Part shown: positions 51,620 through 59,869 of the stretch, in pieces
How the letters are laid out: every line of letters starts with the position of its first letter
How positions within the stretch are numbered: the first letter of the stretch is position 1
NCBI GenBank assembly: GCA_022648295.1
Contig: JALCME010000025.1
Coordinates: 1 to 63,665 of the forward strand
Reading direction: 5' to 3'
Source: Bacteroides sp.
Lineage (GTDB): Bacteria; Bacteroidota; Bacteroidia; Bacteroidales; Bacteroidaceae
Length of the DNA stretch: 63,665 nt
Translations under genes and position numbers: made by a program
The notes under the pieces: generated by a model
What the model saw: only the letters and a program-made list of their open reading frames with translations
Databases searched by the model: none
Told to the model about the DNA's origin: nothing

Positions 51620-53881
51620 CTATCTATGATGTAAATACAGATTCAAATGTTTACCGGTTAATGATACTTTATCTGTGACAATCTTTGCCGGAGTTCCCTC
51701 AAATATAATATTTCCACCATATTTCCCCGCACCGGGCCCCATGTCTATTATCCAGTCGGCTTGATTAATAATATCCATGTTATGCTCAATGATAATAACG
51801 GTATTTTTATCATTGACCAACTTGTCGAAGAGTTTCATGAGTTTGGATATATCCGAGTTGTGAAGCCCTGTAGTCGGTTCATCAAAAACATATATATTTC
51901 CTTTCTTACCTAATTCTGTTGCCAGCTTGAGGCGTTGACGTTCTCCGCCGGAAAATGTATTTAATGATTGTCCCAATGTCAAATAATCCAAACCTACTTC
52001 ACAAAGGCGATTGAGTGGCTCTGTTATTTCCCGTTCATTGAAAAAAGCATTTGCCTCGCTGATTGTCATTGCCATAATGTCCATAATGCTTTTATTTTTC
52101 AGCTTGTATTTCAATACTTCTGGCTTAAATCCACTTCCGTTGCAGTGTTCACAACGGACTTCCACTGCATCTAAAAAGGCGAGATCGGTTGATATAAGCC
52201 CCAGCCCTTTACATTCGGGGCAAGCACCATCTGAATTATTACTGAACAATGATTGCTTGACGCCGTTTTGTCTTGCAAACAATCCCCGTATTACATCCAA
52301 TGTTCCTGTATATGTTGCGATGTTTGACCTCTTGCTACCTCGCAGAGCGCTTTGATCTATTACAATAATGTCTTTATGTTGATTGATTAACGATTTTACG
52401 AGTGAACTTTTTCCTGAACCTGCCACCCCTGTAATGACTGTCAGGACTTCTTTGGGAATTTGGACTGAGATGCCTTTCAAATTGTGAAGTGTGCTGTTTT
52501 GTATAAAAAGGTGGCCGGAGGGCTTTCTGCACTTAGCTTTAATCAGATTCTTGCGATTGAGATAATCACCTGTCGGCGTTTTCGCTTTTTTTAGGCCTTC
52601 AAGATCCCCTTCATAAACAATATTTCCACCTTTCTTTCCTGAACCAATTCCCATATCAACAATATGGTCGGCAATAGCTATTACATCCGGATCATGTTCT
52701 ACAATCAATACGGTATTACCTTTATCCCTCAGCTCGATTAATAGTTTATTTAATCGTTGTACATCATTGGGATGCAGTCCGACGCTTGGCTCATCGAATA
52801 TATAAGTAAGGTCTGTTAGGCTGATACCCAAGTGTCGGACGAGCTTTATCCGTTGTGATTCTCCGCCAGACAATGATGAGGTTTCCCTGCTTAAAGTGAG
52901 ATAGCCCAGCCCTATGGACAATAAGTTTTCCAGATTTTTGATGATTACATTCAACAGGGGGCTAACGGAACTGTCTTTTAGTGTTCTTATAAATGCTAAT
53001 AAATCATCAATTTGCATATTGCAACAATCGGCAATATTCTTTCCTTCAACTTTGCAGCTTAATACCTGAGGATTCAAGCGGTTTCCATTGCATTCGGGGC
53101 AGATGCCTTGCTTTACAACTTCTTTATATCGGGATGCATTTTTACCTGCAATCTCTTTTGATTCTTTCTTGAAAAAACTGCGTTCAAAGCGAGGTAAAAC
53201 TCCTTCGTATATTCCTGTTTTGGGAAATTTGGGATCAGGATTTACTAATTTCAAATTGTTTGCATAAACAAGGTTATGCCACTCATCTTCCGTATAATCT
53301 TTTATCTTCTTGTTGTTGTCAAATAATCCTGAATAGACATAACGTGTCCACCGCCATCCGCCAACTTCAAATGTGGGAAATCTTATCGCACCTTCATTCA
53401 AAGAGCGCTCTTTGTCTATCAATTCATCTAAATCGACAATACTTGTTTTACCAAGCCCTTCGCAGTAAGAACACATTCCTTGGGGATTGTTAAATGAAAA
53501 TACGGTGGAATGACCAATGAAAGGTTTTCCAATTCGAGAAAATAATAACCTCAAAAGAGAATAGATGTCTGTTATAGTACCCACTGTTGAACGAGCGTTT
53601 CCTTCTATCTTTTTCTGGTTTACAATGATCGCAACGGCTAAGTTCTCTATACTGTCTACATCCGGTTTGCCATATTGTTGTAATCGGTGACGGATAAAAC
53701 TGTCGTAAGTTTCATTTAATAGCCTTTGCGATTCGGCTGCTATTGTATCAAAAACCAATGAAGTCTTGCCAGAACCTGAAACTCCTGTAAATACTGTTAT
53801 CTTCTTTTTAGGTATTTTGACTGAAATGTTTTTTAGATTGTTTTCTCTCGCACCTTTAACTACAATCTCATTATTGCTCAT
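51620..53881 (-). CDS. UvrA2-type excinuclease ABC subunit A paralogue
   Basis: 753 residues, about 190 shorter than classical UvrA. Two ABC modules (Walker A GVSGSGKT near 33 and GVAGSGKS), two signature motifs (LSGGESQRIKL, FSGGERQRLKL), Walker B (IFDEPSVGLHPND, VFDEPTTGLHNSD) and zinc-binding CxxC pairs (CSYCEG, CPECNGN, CPECKG, CEHCNG). The UvrB-interaction insert is reduced, as in UvrA2/DrrC-like proteins that protect against DNA-binding drugs. It is convergent with the glycosylase gene and divergent from hxlR, with which it probably shares control. Confidence 0.9.
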   Translation of the reverse strand: MSNNEIVVKGARENNLKNISVKIPKKKITVFTGVSGSGKTSLVFDTIAAESQRLLNETYDSFIRHRLQQYGKPDVDSIENLAVAIIVNQKKIEGNARSTVGTITDIYSLLRLLFSRIGKPFIGHSTVFSFNNPQGMCSYCEGLGKTSIVDLDELIDKERSLNEGAIRFPTFEVGGWRWTRYVYSGLFDNNKKIKDYTEDEWHNLVYANNLKLVNPDPKFPKTGIYEGVLPRFERSFFKKESKEIAGKNASRYKEVVKQGICPECNGNRLNPQVLSCKVEGKNIADCCNMQIDDLLAFIRTLKDSSVSPLLNVIIKNLENLLSIGLGYLTLSRETSSLSGGESQRIKLVRHLGISLTDLTYIFDEPSVGLHPNDVQRLNKLLIELRDKGNTVLIVEHDPDVIAIADHIVDMGIGSGKKGGNIVYEGDLEGLKKAKTPTGDYLNRKNLIKAKCRKPSGHLFIQNSTLHNLKGISVQIPKEVLTVITGVAGSGKSSLVKSLINQHKDIIVIDQSALRGSKRSNIATYTGTLDVIRGLFARQNGVKQSLFSNNSDGACPECKGLGLISTDLAFLDAVEVRCEHCNGSGFKPEVLKYKLKNKSIMDIMAMTISEANAFFNEREITEPLNRLCEVGLDYLTLGQSLNTFSGGERQRLKLATELGKKGNIYVFDEPTTGLHNSDISKLMKLFDKLVNDKNTVIIIEHNMDIINQADWIIDMGPGAGKYGGNIIFEGTPAKIVTDKVSLTGKHLNLYLHHR

Positions 53882-53900
53882 ATTCTAAATTGTTTTTTTG

Positions 53901-53996
53901 CAAAATTAGAACTTACTAATTACTTGAACAATAAGCGATAAATCTTTCACTCAGTGATAAATTTAACCCTATTTGATTGATAAAAGATTATCTTTG
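53901..53996. promoter_or_regulatory. Divergent uvrA2/hxlR control region
   Basis: A TAATTTTG -7 box for uvrA2 (minus, 53901-53908) and TATCTTTG for hxlR (plus, 53989-53996) flank two direct repeats, GCGATAAATCT (53935-53945) and GTGATAAATTT (53954-53964), 19 bp apart. The repeats are good candidates for the HxlR operator. Confidence 0.55.
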
Positions 53997-54022
53997 TGAG
54001 CAAATAGATAAAAGACGGGCGT

Positions 54023-54379
54023 ATGTATGTAAAGAAGAACCCTATGGATTATTCCGATTGTTCTGTGAGGATTCCAATTGATATTTTATCGACAAGTTGG
54101 AATGCATGGCTAATATTGGAAATAAATAAAGGTGTTGTAAGACCGTGCGATTTACAACGGAGCATAAGTGTTGCTCCGAAACGTGTGTTAACTAAACAGT
54201 TAGGTGAATTGGAGAGGATGGGTATCTTGCGAAAAAAAGTATATCCCGTATTGCCATTAAAAGTAGAATATTCTCTTACAGAGGCGGGTGAGGAGCTTAT
54301 TTCTATTATTGATCATTTATGGCAATGGGGAGAAAAATACAAGGCTGACTTTTTAAAGAGGGTAGAGACTGATAAATAG
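54023..54379 (+). CDS. HxlR-family transcriptional regulator
   Basis: 118 residues, winged helix: DCSVRIPIDILSTSWNAWLILEI, CDLQRSISVAPKRVLTKQLGELERMGILRKKVYPVLPLKVEYSLTEAGEEL in pieces. The conserved N-terminal Cys of many redox- or electrophile-sensing HxlR proteins is present (Cys in DCSV). It is divergent from uvrA2, whose expression it probably controls. Its stop lies just before the third att copy. Confidence 0.93.
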   Translation: MYVKKNPMDYSDCSVRIPIDILSTSWNAWLILEINKGVVRPCDLQRSISVAPKRVLTKQLGELERMGILRKKVYPVLPLKVEYSLTEAGEELISIIDHLWQWGEKYKADFLKRVETDK

Positions 54380-54400
54380 TGTTGGTGCAAGGTTTGCCGA

Positions 54401-54423
54401 TCTACCTTTCCGCCGAAGGGCCT
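54401..54423 (+). other. Third, diverged copy of the tRNA-Ser attachment sequence
   Basis: Ends TTTCCGCCGAAGGGCCT against CTCTCCGCTGAAAGGTCT in the tRNA; 16 of 23 positions match, most differences being transitions. Similarity with the 50261 copy continues upstream (GATAAA, GGTG, AAGGTT), supporting common origin. Confidence 0.6.
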
Positions 54424-54446
54424 GAATAGAAACTGGCAACTAAGTA

Positions 54447-54484
54447 CAAATCCTACAAGTCAAAGGCTTGTAGGATTTGTCTTA
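54447..54484 (+). terminator. Terminator following the third att copy
   Basis: Stem CAAATCCTACAAG (54447-54459) / CTTGTAGGATTTG (54467-54479) then TCTTATATTT. The CCTACAAGTC...CTTGTAGG core is shared with the terminator at 50314, so att plus terminator was copied as a unit. Confidence 0.85.
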
Positions 54485-54543
54485 TATTTATACTGTTTCT
54501 GTCTCTTTACCTAATGACGAAATCAGAGCTCTACTGCCCAACA

Positions 54544-55155
54544 TCAATATCTTAGAGTGTATTCTCCATCTTTGATTTCATGGGTTTTGCCTTCCGCTCC
54601 ATATTCAGCTATGGTTCCACTGAATGACATATCCAACGAGTAACCGGAAAGTTCTTTACGAAAGCGTTTTTCGGATAAATTGCTGATATTCAAATTCATT
54701 TTTTTTACACCATAGTATTGTTCCTTGTCTTCTTTTGAGATAATTACTTCTCCTCCGTTTGCGGTAGAAAATCCGTTGTCAATTTTCTTTTTTAGATTGA
54801 CTGAAAAACTAATATTAGCGCCATTTGTAGCATCAGTTCCCTTCAGCCAAATTAAACTGCTTTCTTCCGTCTCGCCTTCTTCTTCATTGATGGGTTTGTA
54901 CATGGTAAAGGGGATAATAGAGACTTCTATATCTTTTGTATCAAGTTTATAAGTTGTTCCGTCAAGCTTAAAAATTAAGGAAGCTGATTTGGGTTGTAAC
55001 ATATTGGCGACTTTTTCGGCAGCTTTGGAAAATTTTTCCATTTCTTGGAGTGTAGGTGCGTCAATAGATTGTTCCTTCTGCTTTTGCTTGCTGTTGCATG
55101 CTGAAATTAACAATATGGCAACGGCTGCGAGTGTCAATGTTTTTATAAGTTTCAT
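54544..55155 (-). CDS. Hypothetical lipoprotein
   Basis: 203 residues with a lipoprotein signal (LTLAAVAILLISAC, Cys20). The mature part is mainly beta strands with charged loops (SASLIFKLDGTTYKLDTKDIEVSIIPF, NISFSVNLKKKI, YGVKKMNLNISNLSEKRF). I do not recognise a family. It follows the 363-residue secreted protein after 3 bp, the last gene of the AraC - OmpA - secreted protein - lipoprotein string. Confidence 0.75.
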   Translation of the reverse strand: MKLIKTLTLAAVAILLISACNSKQKQKEQSIDAPTLQEMEKFSKAAEKVANMLQPKSASLIFKLDGTTYKLDTKDIEVSIIPFTMYKPINEEEGETEESSLIWLKGTDATNGANISFSVNLKKKIDNGFSTANGGEVIISKEDKEQYYGVKKMNLNISNLSEKRFRKELSGYSLDMSFSGTIAEYGAEGKTHEIKDGEYTLRY

Positions 55156-55158
55156 TGC

Positions 55159-56250
55159 TTAAAATTTAAATAGATTAAAAAAATCGATTAATTCTTGTTT
55201 TGTTTTTTTGGGTGATACAGTGATGTGGATAAAAGCATCTTTCGCTTTCAGTTCTACCAGCAGCATATTTACGGGCGTTGAAATCCCGGTTTCTTCATCG
55301 TACAGGCTGTCGGAGCGAAAGGCCATGCGATTGCCATTGTGCGTGAAATACTCAATGCCATCGTCTGCAAAATCTTCACGCCAATTAGCGTGGTTTTGTA
55401 ATGATTTCATTGAGATCCATGCAATGTTCTTCTTGTCTTTCGTCCACATAGCCGAATACTCGCCTCCCGAGGCGTCGTGCAAGGCAAAAGTATAGCTTAA
55501 TGTGCGGCGTATACGCTCACTCTCATTTTTGAATTTCTCAAATGAGATACCTGACGGAAATAACAATCCTTGCTCTTCCTCCAGTTCTTCGTTGAAATTC
55601 TCGTTGCCACTCACGTCGGCACTTACATCTTCGATAACAGCATTTCCAGGTGGTGTAAATGTTGAAGCCGGAATTTTTATATTTTCTTCAAAATGTACCG
55701 CTTCTTCTCTGTTTTCGCGTGATTTTATTTTAATATACGAACGCAGTGTAACGCCTTTATATACATGTACTGTGGCACCCATTAGTTGTGTTACATCGCA
55801 AGTGCGCCCCAATACGGACTCACTTTTTTTCTCCACCTTTCCGCCAAAACTTTTGAGCAACCCGTTACCGAGTTGCTCCATTTCGTTGTCGTTCAACCCG
55901 CTGCCGAGCAAGGCAAAATTAGGCACAGCGTTTTTGTGCAATTTGGTTCCTTGCAGGGTTGCCATATTTACGTTGTAATAGTATTCTCCATCAAATATGG
56001 AGAGTGAATTATTTTTGATAGTTTCTGTGTGTTTACCTGTTTTTACAGTTTCGCTGCTGTTAGTTTCTTCGCGGTATTTTTTGCCAAAATCGTCCCACCA
56101 AAGCGATTTGGTGCCGGTAACCATTCCTGATAATATATATTCTACGTGTCCCGATTTAACCTGAAATCGCTTTTGATAATTATATGTGGGTTGGGCAGAT
56201 GCAAAAGCTATCCAGCCAAAGAGTACTGTTAATAGTGAAAGTTTTTTCAT
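55159..56250 (-). CDS. Secreted protein resembling DUF4412-type domains
   Basis: 363 residues with a signal peptide (LSLLTVLFGWIAFASAQ). The first 200 residues alternate beta strands and turns (VEYILSGMVTGTKSLWWDDFGKKYREE, GRTCDVTQLMGATVHVYKGVTLRSYI in pieces), a pattern seen in DUF4412-like periplasmic proteins. The second half (SFEKFKNESERIRRTLSYTFALHDASGGEYSAMWTKDKK in pieces) is different and unassigned. Lies between the OmpA-family gene and the lipoprotein gene. Confidence 0.7.
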   Translation of the reverse strand: MKKLSLLTVLFGWIAFASAQPTYNYQKRFQVKSGHVEYILSGMVTGTKSLWWDDFGKKYREETNSSETVKTGKHTETIKNNSLSIFDGEYYYNVNMATLQGTKLHKNAVPNFALLGSGLNDNEMEQLGNGLLKSFGGKVEKKSESVLGRTCDVTQLMGATVHVYKGVTLRSYIKIKSRENREEAVHFEENIKIPASTFTPPGNAVIEDVSADVSGNENFNEELEEEQGLLFPSGISFEKFKNESERIRRTLSYTFALHDASGGEYSAMWTKDKKNIAWISMKSLQNHANWREDFADDGIEYFTHNGNRMAFRSDSLYDEETGISTPVNMLLVELKAKDAFIHITVSPKKTKQELIDFFNLFKF

Positions 56251-56349
56251 CGTTTTTATTATTAAGTAATAAAGCTTTTAAGGTATATAAATTCAACTCT
56301 GTTGTACTTTTTGTATGATATGTACCAGTTATCCATATCATATAAGTTT

Positions 56350-57639
56350 TCATAGCTTGACAAACTCCACTCTGCGGTTTTGTGCCTTGCCTTCGGGTGT
56401 ATCGTTGCCTGCCATCGGTTTACTTTCGCCCCAACCCATTGAAGTGAGTCTATCGGCTGCAATGTTGAGCCTGATAAGTTCGGCACGAACCGCTTCGGCA
56501 CGTTTTTCCGAAAGGGTTTGGTTGGCGGTGTCGGATCCATCGCTGTCGGTGTGCCCTTCCACACTGAAACGCCAGTTGGGATTGTCTTGCATCATCTTTA
56601 CCACGTAGTTGATGGTTCCGGCGCTTTCGGGTTTAAGGGTGGCTTTGTTCGTATCGAATTTTATGCCGGTGGTAACGAACTTACCATCGGTGAGCACTTT
56701 GTCGTACAATGGAACCGCACCTTTTGCTATGCGGACGTTTTTGATAAACTGATTGTTGGTTTGCTTGGCATGATTGACTGAGAGCGTTATGCCTGTAAGA
56801 TTGTCTGTAATATTGGGTATATTCAGTAGGCGGGTGTCGTCTAAATAAGCTTTCATTGCTCGTTTGTTGAATGAAATAGCAATGTGCCTCCAATGAGAAT
56901 TTTCAGTGTCTCTGTTGCTAAATTTTGCGTTTCCAAAGGTCTTTTCTGTACCTGTATAGCCGTATTTTGCACTGTTTACATAAAAAGATAAAAAAACATT
57001 TTGGGCTTTTTTCGATTTGCTTTTGGCATCGTAAAAGAAGAGATAGTAGTTGCTGTATTTCCCTTTTTCGAAATAGGCGTCAAATTCAACGGTAAATGCT
57101 TCGGGCAAGTAATCGTCTGACGGGCCTTTTAATAGTGGAACGATACCGTTAGGAAAATTTCCTGTTTCACGAAAATAGATAACGTTTTCACCGTTAAAAT
57201 TGGCATTTTCTGCGATCCCAGATACTAAATCCCACTTACTTGGAAACTCGCCGTTTTGCTCGCCTTCTTGGTTGTCCTCAAAAATGATTTCAGTGCCAGG
57301 TACAAAATCATACTTTTCCCACGTGAGAACGGATGGTGATTGCTGTTGATTGTCGGTTGGTTCTTCATGGACAACTCCGTTGGTTTGCCCTTTTTTATCG
57401 GATGTCACTTTGGGACTTTTTCCATCGCTTCTCACCGTATCGTCAATGCCTTCTTCTGCTTTGTCAAATACTTTGTCAATGCCTTTGTTTACACGTTTTT
57501 CGGAACGTTTCTCTGCCTCACGTTCAACTTTGTTTTGGGCTTTTTTTGCTAATTTTTTTAAGAATTGCGCATTTGTATTTACTGTAAAAGCCAAACAGAA
57601 AATACAGGTAAGAATTAATTTTATCGCTTTCATATTCAT
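56350..57639 (-). CDS. OmpA-family cell-wall-binding protein with lectin-like domain
   Basis: About 429 residues from the ATG at 57639 (MNMKAIKLILTCIF); an upstream TTG is unlikely. Signal peptide, then a Lys/Glu-rich helical stretch (LAKKAQNKVEREAEKRSEKR), a concanavalin-like beta domain (about 120-305: AFTVEFDAYFEKGKYSNYYLFFYD, RHIAISFNKRAMKAYLDD), and a C-terminal OmpA peptidoglycan-binding domain (FSVEGHTDSDGSDTANQTLSEKRAEAVR, NRRVEFVKL). It probably links envelope and peptidoglycan. The gene follows the AraC regulator in the same direction. Confidence 0.88.
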   Translation of the reverse strand: MNMKAIKLILTCIFCLAFTVNTNAQFLKKLAKKAQNKVEREAEKRSEKRVNKGIDKVFDKAEEGIDDTVRSDGKSPKVTSDKKGQTNGVVHEEPTDNQQQSPSVLTWEKYDFVPGTEIIFEDNQEGEQNGEFPSKWDLVSGIAENANFNGENVIYFRETGNFPNGIVPLLKGPSDDYLPEAFTVEFDAYFEKGKYSNYYLFFYDAKSKSKKAQNVFLSFYVNSAKYGYTGTEKTFGNAKFSNRDTENSHWRHIAISFNKRAMKAYLDDTRLLNIPNITDNLTGITLSVNHAKQTNNQFIKNVRIAKGAVPLYDKVLTDGKFVTTGIKFDTNKATLKPESAGTINYVVKMMQDNPNWRFSVEGHTDSDGSDTANQTLSEKRAEAVRAELIRLNIAADRLTSMGWGESKPMAGNDTPEGKAQNRRVEFVKL

Positions 57640-57702
57640 TTCGTTATTTTGCAAAGAAACGTCATGAATAAAAAACGAATATGTAAAAAGGCGACAAAAA
57701 TT

Positions 57703-58515
57703 TTATTGTTTTGCTTTTAAGAGCGCTGCTGCAAAATTGTTCTTAAGAGGAAGGTATTTTTTTGGGGTTAAGCCCGAAAAATGAATGAAATCTTTGCTAA
57801 AATGAGCAAAATCATAGTAAAAACCGTTGAGTTGCATGTCGCTCCACTTTATTTCTTGGTTCTCATAAAGCAGTTCCATAATGTATTTGTGGCGTAATAT
57901 TTGGCAGAATAGTTTGGGAGAAATTCCGATAACTTCCTTGAAATAACGCTGTAAGGTGCGAACAGAAACATTCTTATCCAGAATATCTTGCTGGTTTATA
58001 AGTCCGTTTTGAGTTTCCATTTTATCCACAAGTCCGTCGAAATAAGGTTGTGGTTTTACAGATTTATTTTGATAGGCAAGCAATAGGGCTTCTATTTCGG
58101 CAATGCCTTTTTCTATTCCATCTGTTTTGAGTGTTTGAGAAATGCGGTTTATATTTTCTTCACCAAAAAAGAGACTGCTTTCTATTCCGCTATTCATAAA
58201 ACTGTAAGGCGAAAGGCCAAACAGATTATATAATCCATAGGGTTTAAAATTTACACCAAAGAGCTTCATTCCGCGAATTGGGTACAATAGAATGTGGCGA
58301 CTGCATTGCCCAATAAAGAGCGATTGGTTGGTAAAATGTTTATGGCGGTAATAATTCGTGTTTTCACCAAAATGAAATTGTAGTACGGGGAAGCCGGTAG
58401 GCGGTACCTTGTGTTCAATGCTTTCCTGTGGTAAAGAACTAAAATCTAATACAAAGTAATGTTTGATGTACGGTCTAAGTTGCTGGTTTTGTATGTTATT
58501 TAGAGTGTTGTTCAT
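57703..58515 (-). CDS. AraC-family transcriptional regulator
   Basis: About 270 residues from the ATG at 58515 (MNNTLNNIQNQQLRPYIKHYFVL). The N-terminal DUF6597-like domain (PPTGFPVLQFHFG, GVNFKPYGLYNLFGLS) is followed by a two-helix-turn-helix AraC domain (VSVRTLQRYFKEVIGISPKLFCQILRHKYIM, GFYYDFAHFSKDFIHFSGLTPKKYL in pieces). It probably controls the OmpA-family operon that follows it. Confidence 0.92.
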   Translation of the reverse strand: MNNTLNNIQNQQLRPYIKHYFVLDFSSLPQESIEHKVPPTGFPVLQFHFGENTNYYRHKHFTNQSLFIGQCSRHILLYPIRGMKLFGVNFKPYGLYNLFGLSPYSFMNSGIESSLFFGEENINRISQTLKTDGIEKGIAEIEALLLAYQNKSVKPQPYFDGLVDKMETQNGLINQQDILDKNVSVRTLQRYFKEVIGISPKLFCQILRHKYIMELLYENQEIKWSDMQLNGFYYDFAHFSKDFIHFSGLTPKKYLPLKNNFAAALLKAKQ

Positions 58516-58530
58516 TTTAGATTGAAGCAA

Positions 58531-59126
58531 ATATCTTTTATAAATACAAAAATATAAAAAAACAGGAAATAAATTACTAAACTCAATTAAAAGAGATTTT
58601 TTTAACTATTCTTCTTCAAACTAGGATTGAAATTAGGTTATATTGTATATCACTATTTTTCTATATTGTTATTTGGTTCCCGTTAAATATATATAGCAAT
58701 AAGTGACACAATCCCAGGCTATTTATTTTCATGAAGAAAGAGACATTCTGTATTGTGAGTTTTCATAGGATAATCCATTTCTTTTTTCCCCAGAATGGTG
58801 CAAGCGCCTTTTTGTGAAAATGCGCTTACTTTATTTAGTCGGTGTATATGTGTAAGTGAGTTCGATAAAAGATAAGTTCTATTAACTCAAAATAGCGGTT
58901 CTGTTTAGGTGAAATAGAACTGCAATTTAAGCTTAATAGAAGTTCTATTTCTTAGAAATAGGTCGTTTTTTTGCTCTTGCAATAAATTCGTATTCTCTTG
59001 GCTTATTCTTTTTTGCTCTTACCAAATGGAGTATATGCTAAGAGCTAATTTATCTTGCCTCTTTACCAGTTGTTTCATCCAAAATATTTCCTGCTTTTAA
59101 GCGAACAGGAAACCTTTTGGATTACG
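58531..59126. other. 596-bp stretch without an intact gene
   Basis: AT-rich, no convincing gene. It contains the second 22-bp repeat array (58869-58978) and ends at the glyoxalase-fold remnant. An 85-codon plus frame at 59055-59312 is antisense to the remnant and the reductase gene and is not credible. Confidence 0.6.
58869..58978. repeat. Second 22-bp repeat array (5 units)
   Basis: Units start at 58869, 58891, 58913, 58935 and 58957. Four begin AATAG; typical words are AATAGAAGTTCTATTT and AATAGCGGTTCTGTTT. The latter differs at few positions from AGTAGCGCTTCTGTTT in the array beside the DUF4373 gene, in the same phase, so both arrays belong to one family. Unit 4 contains the perfect dyad ATAGAAGTTCTAT. 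Confidence 0.75.
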
Positions 59127-59222
59127 CTATTTGTCGGTGGAAAGCACAATGGTGTTGCCTTCACTGTCCGGGAACATAGTGAAGTATCCCATGCCATCCG
59201 CTTCGATCTTTGTCTTGGGATG
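59127..59222 (-). pseudogene. 3' remnant of a glyoxalase/VOC-family gene
   Basis: 31 codons, HPKTKIEADGMGYFTMFPDS then EGNTIVLSTDK and a stop. The GMGYFTMFPDSEGN segment is the typical C-terminal strand-turn of VOC proteins such as glyoxalase/bleomycin-resistance relatives. A TGA stands directly upstream and no earlier part is found, so this is a leftover fragment. Confidence 0.7.
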
Positions 59223-59231
59223 TCAGTAGTT

Positions 59232-59804
59232 TTAATCTTCAATCATAATGTCTTCCAACAGTTTGTCTGCTATTTCTTTTGCTCTATCCTTAAAATCAGG
59301 AGCTTCACTTAGGGGAACAACATATTTACCAATAATATTGCATCCTAATACACCTCTCATCGATCTTTCAAATATTTCTTGTGCTAAATCCGCATTCTGT
59401 TCAGCCATACCCATACAGGTAATTAGAAGAGCAACTCTTTTGCTCACAATATTTGAAGAAGCATAAGGTGTCCCAAAATTTTGAGTAAGACACCAATGCC
59501 GGTCGAGGAAGGTTTTAAACTGAGAAGTAAAATCAAAGCAATAAATAGGCGATGCATAGACAATGACATCCGCTAATATTATTTTCTCAAAAATAGGAAC
59601 AGCGTCATCTTTTAAAACACAACCCGGTACATCATTTTTCTTCATGCAGGAGTGGCACCCTAAACATCCTTTTATTTGATGATCGGTTAGGTGTATCCTT
59701 TCAACTTCATGCCCTTGGGCAATAAGATTATCTTCAAGTAGGTCAAGCGTTTGTGCTGTTTTTCCTTTTTTTCTTGGACTACCTAGAATGGTTATTACTT
59801 TCAT
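59232..59804 (-). CDS. NADPH-dependent FMN reductase / flavodoxin-fold oxidoreductase
   Basis: 190 residues. Flavodoxin-like fold with the FMN-phosphate loop GSPRKKGKT, the family's CLGCHSCMKK Cys motif, and ASPIYCFDFTSQFKTFLDRH around the flavin. It reduces quinones, flavins or related electrophiles with NAD(P)H. It is followed by the glyoxalase remnant and preceded by a Crp-like regulator in the same direction, 65 bp upstream. Confidence 0.9.
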   Translation of the reverse strand: MKVITILGSPRKKGKTAQTLDLLEDNLIAQGHEVERIHLTDHQIKGCLGCHSCMKKNDVPGCVLKDDAVPIFEKIILADVIVYASPIYCFDFTSQFKTFLDRHWCLTQNFGTPYASSNIVSKRVALLITCMGMAEQNADLAQEIFERSMRGVLGCNIIGKYVVPLSEAPDFKDRAKEIADKLLEDIMIED

Positions 59805-59869
59805 TTTGATTCATTAATTTGTACGATGCAAAAGTATTGGATTATGCATAATAAAACAATGAACCCAAG

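Larger units (their letters stand above)
50284..54423. mobile_element. Genomic island 2, tandem to island 1 (DNA-repair/resistance cargo)
   Basis: 4.1 kb between the att copies at 50261 and 54401. It carries an interrupted AlkZ/YcaQ-like glycosylase gene, a UvrA2-type gene and a divergent HxlR regulator, and no integrase. The right att copy is diverged (16 of 23), so this island is probably older than island 1, or came with a slightly different target. Confidence 0.65.

Noticed and set aside
44249..54423. Integrase, excisionase or relaxase genes inside the islands
   Set aside because: All substantial frames were assigned to other families; nothing shows a tyrosine or serine recombinase signature.
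54401..54423. A third tRNA gene
   Set aside because: Same reason; it is a diverged copy of the 3' end only.
56262..56564. 100-codon minus frame over the end of the OmpA-family gene
   Set aside because: Out of frame with the clear OmpA C-terminal domain on the same strand.
59055..59312. 85-residue plus frame
   Set aside because: Runs antisense to the VOC remnant and the end of the FMN reductase gene, which read as real proteins.
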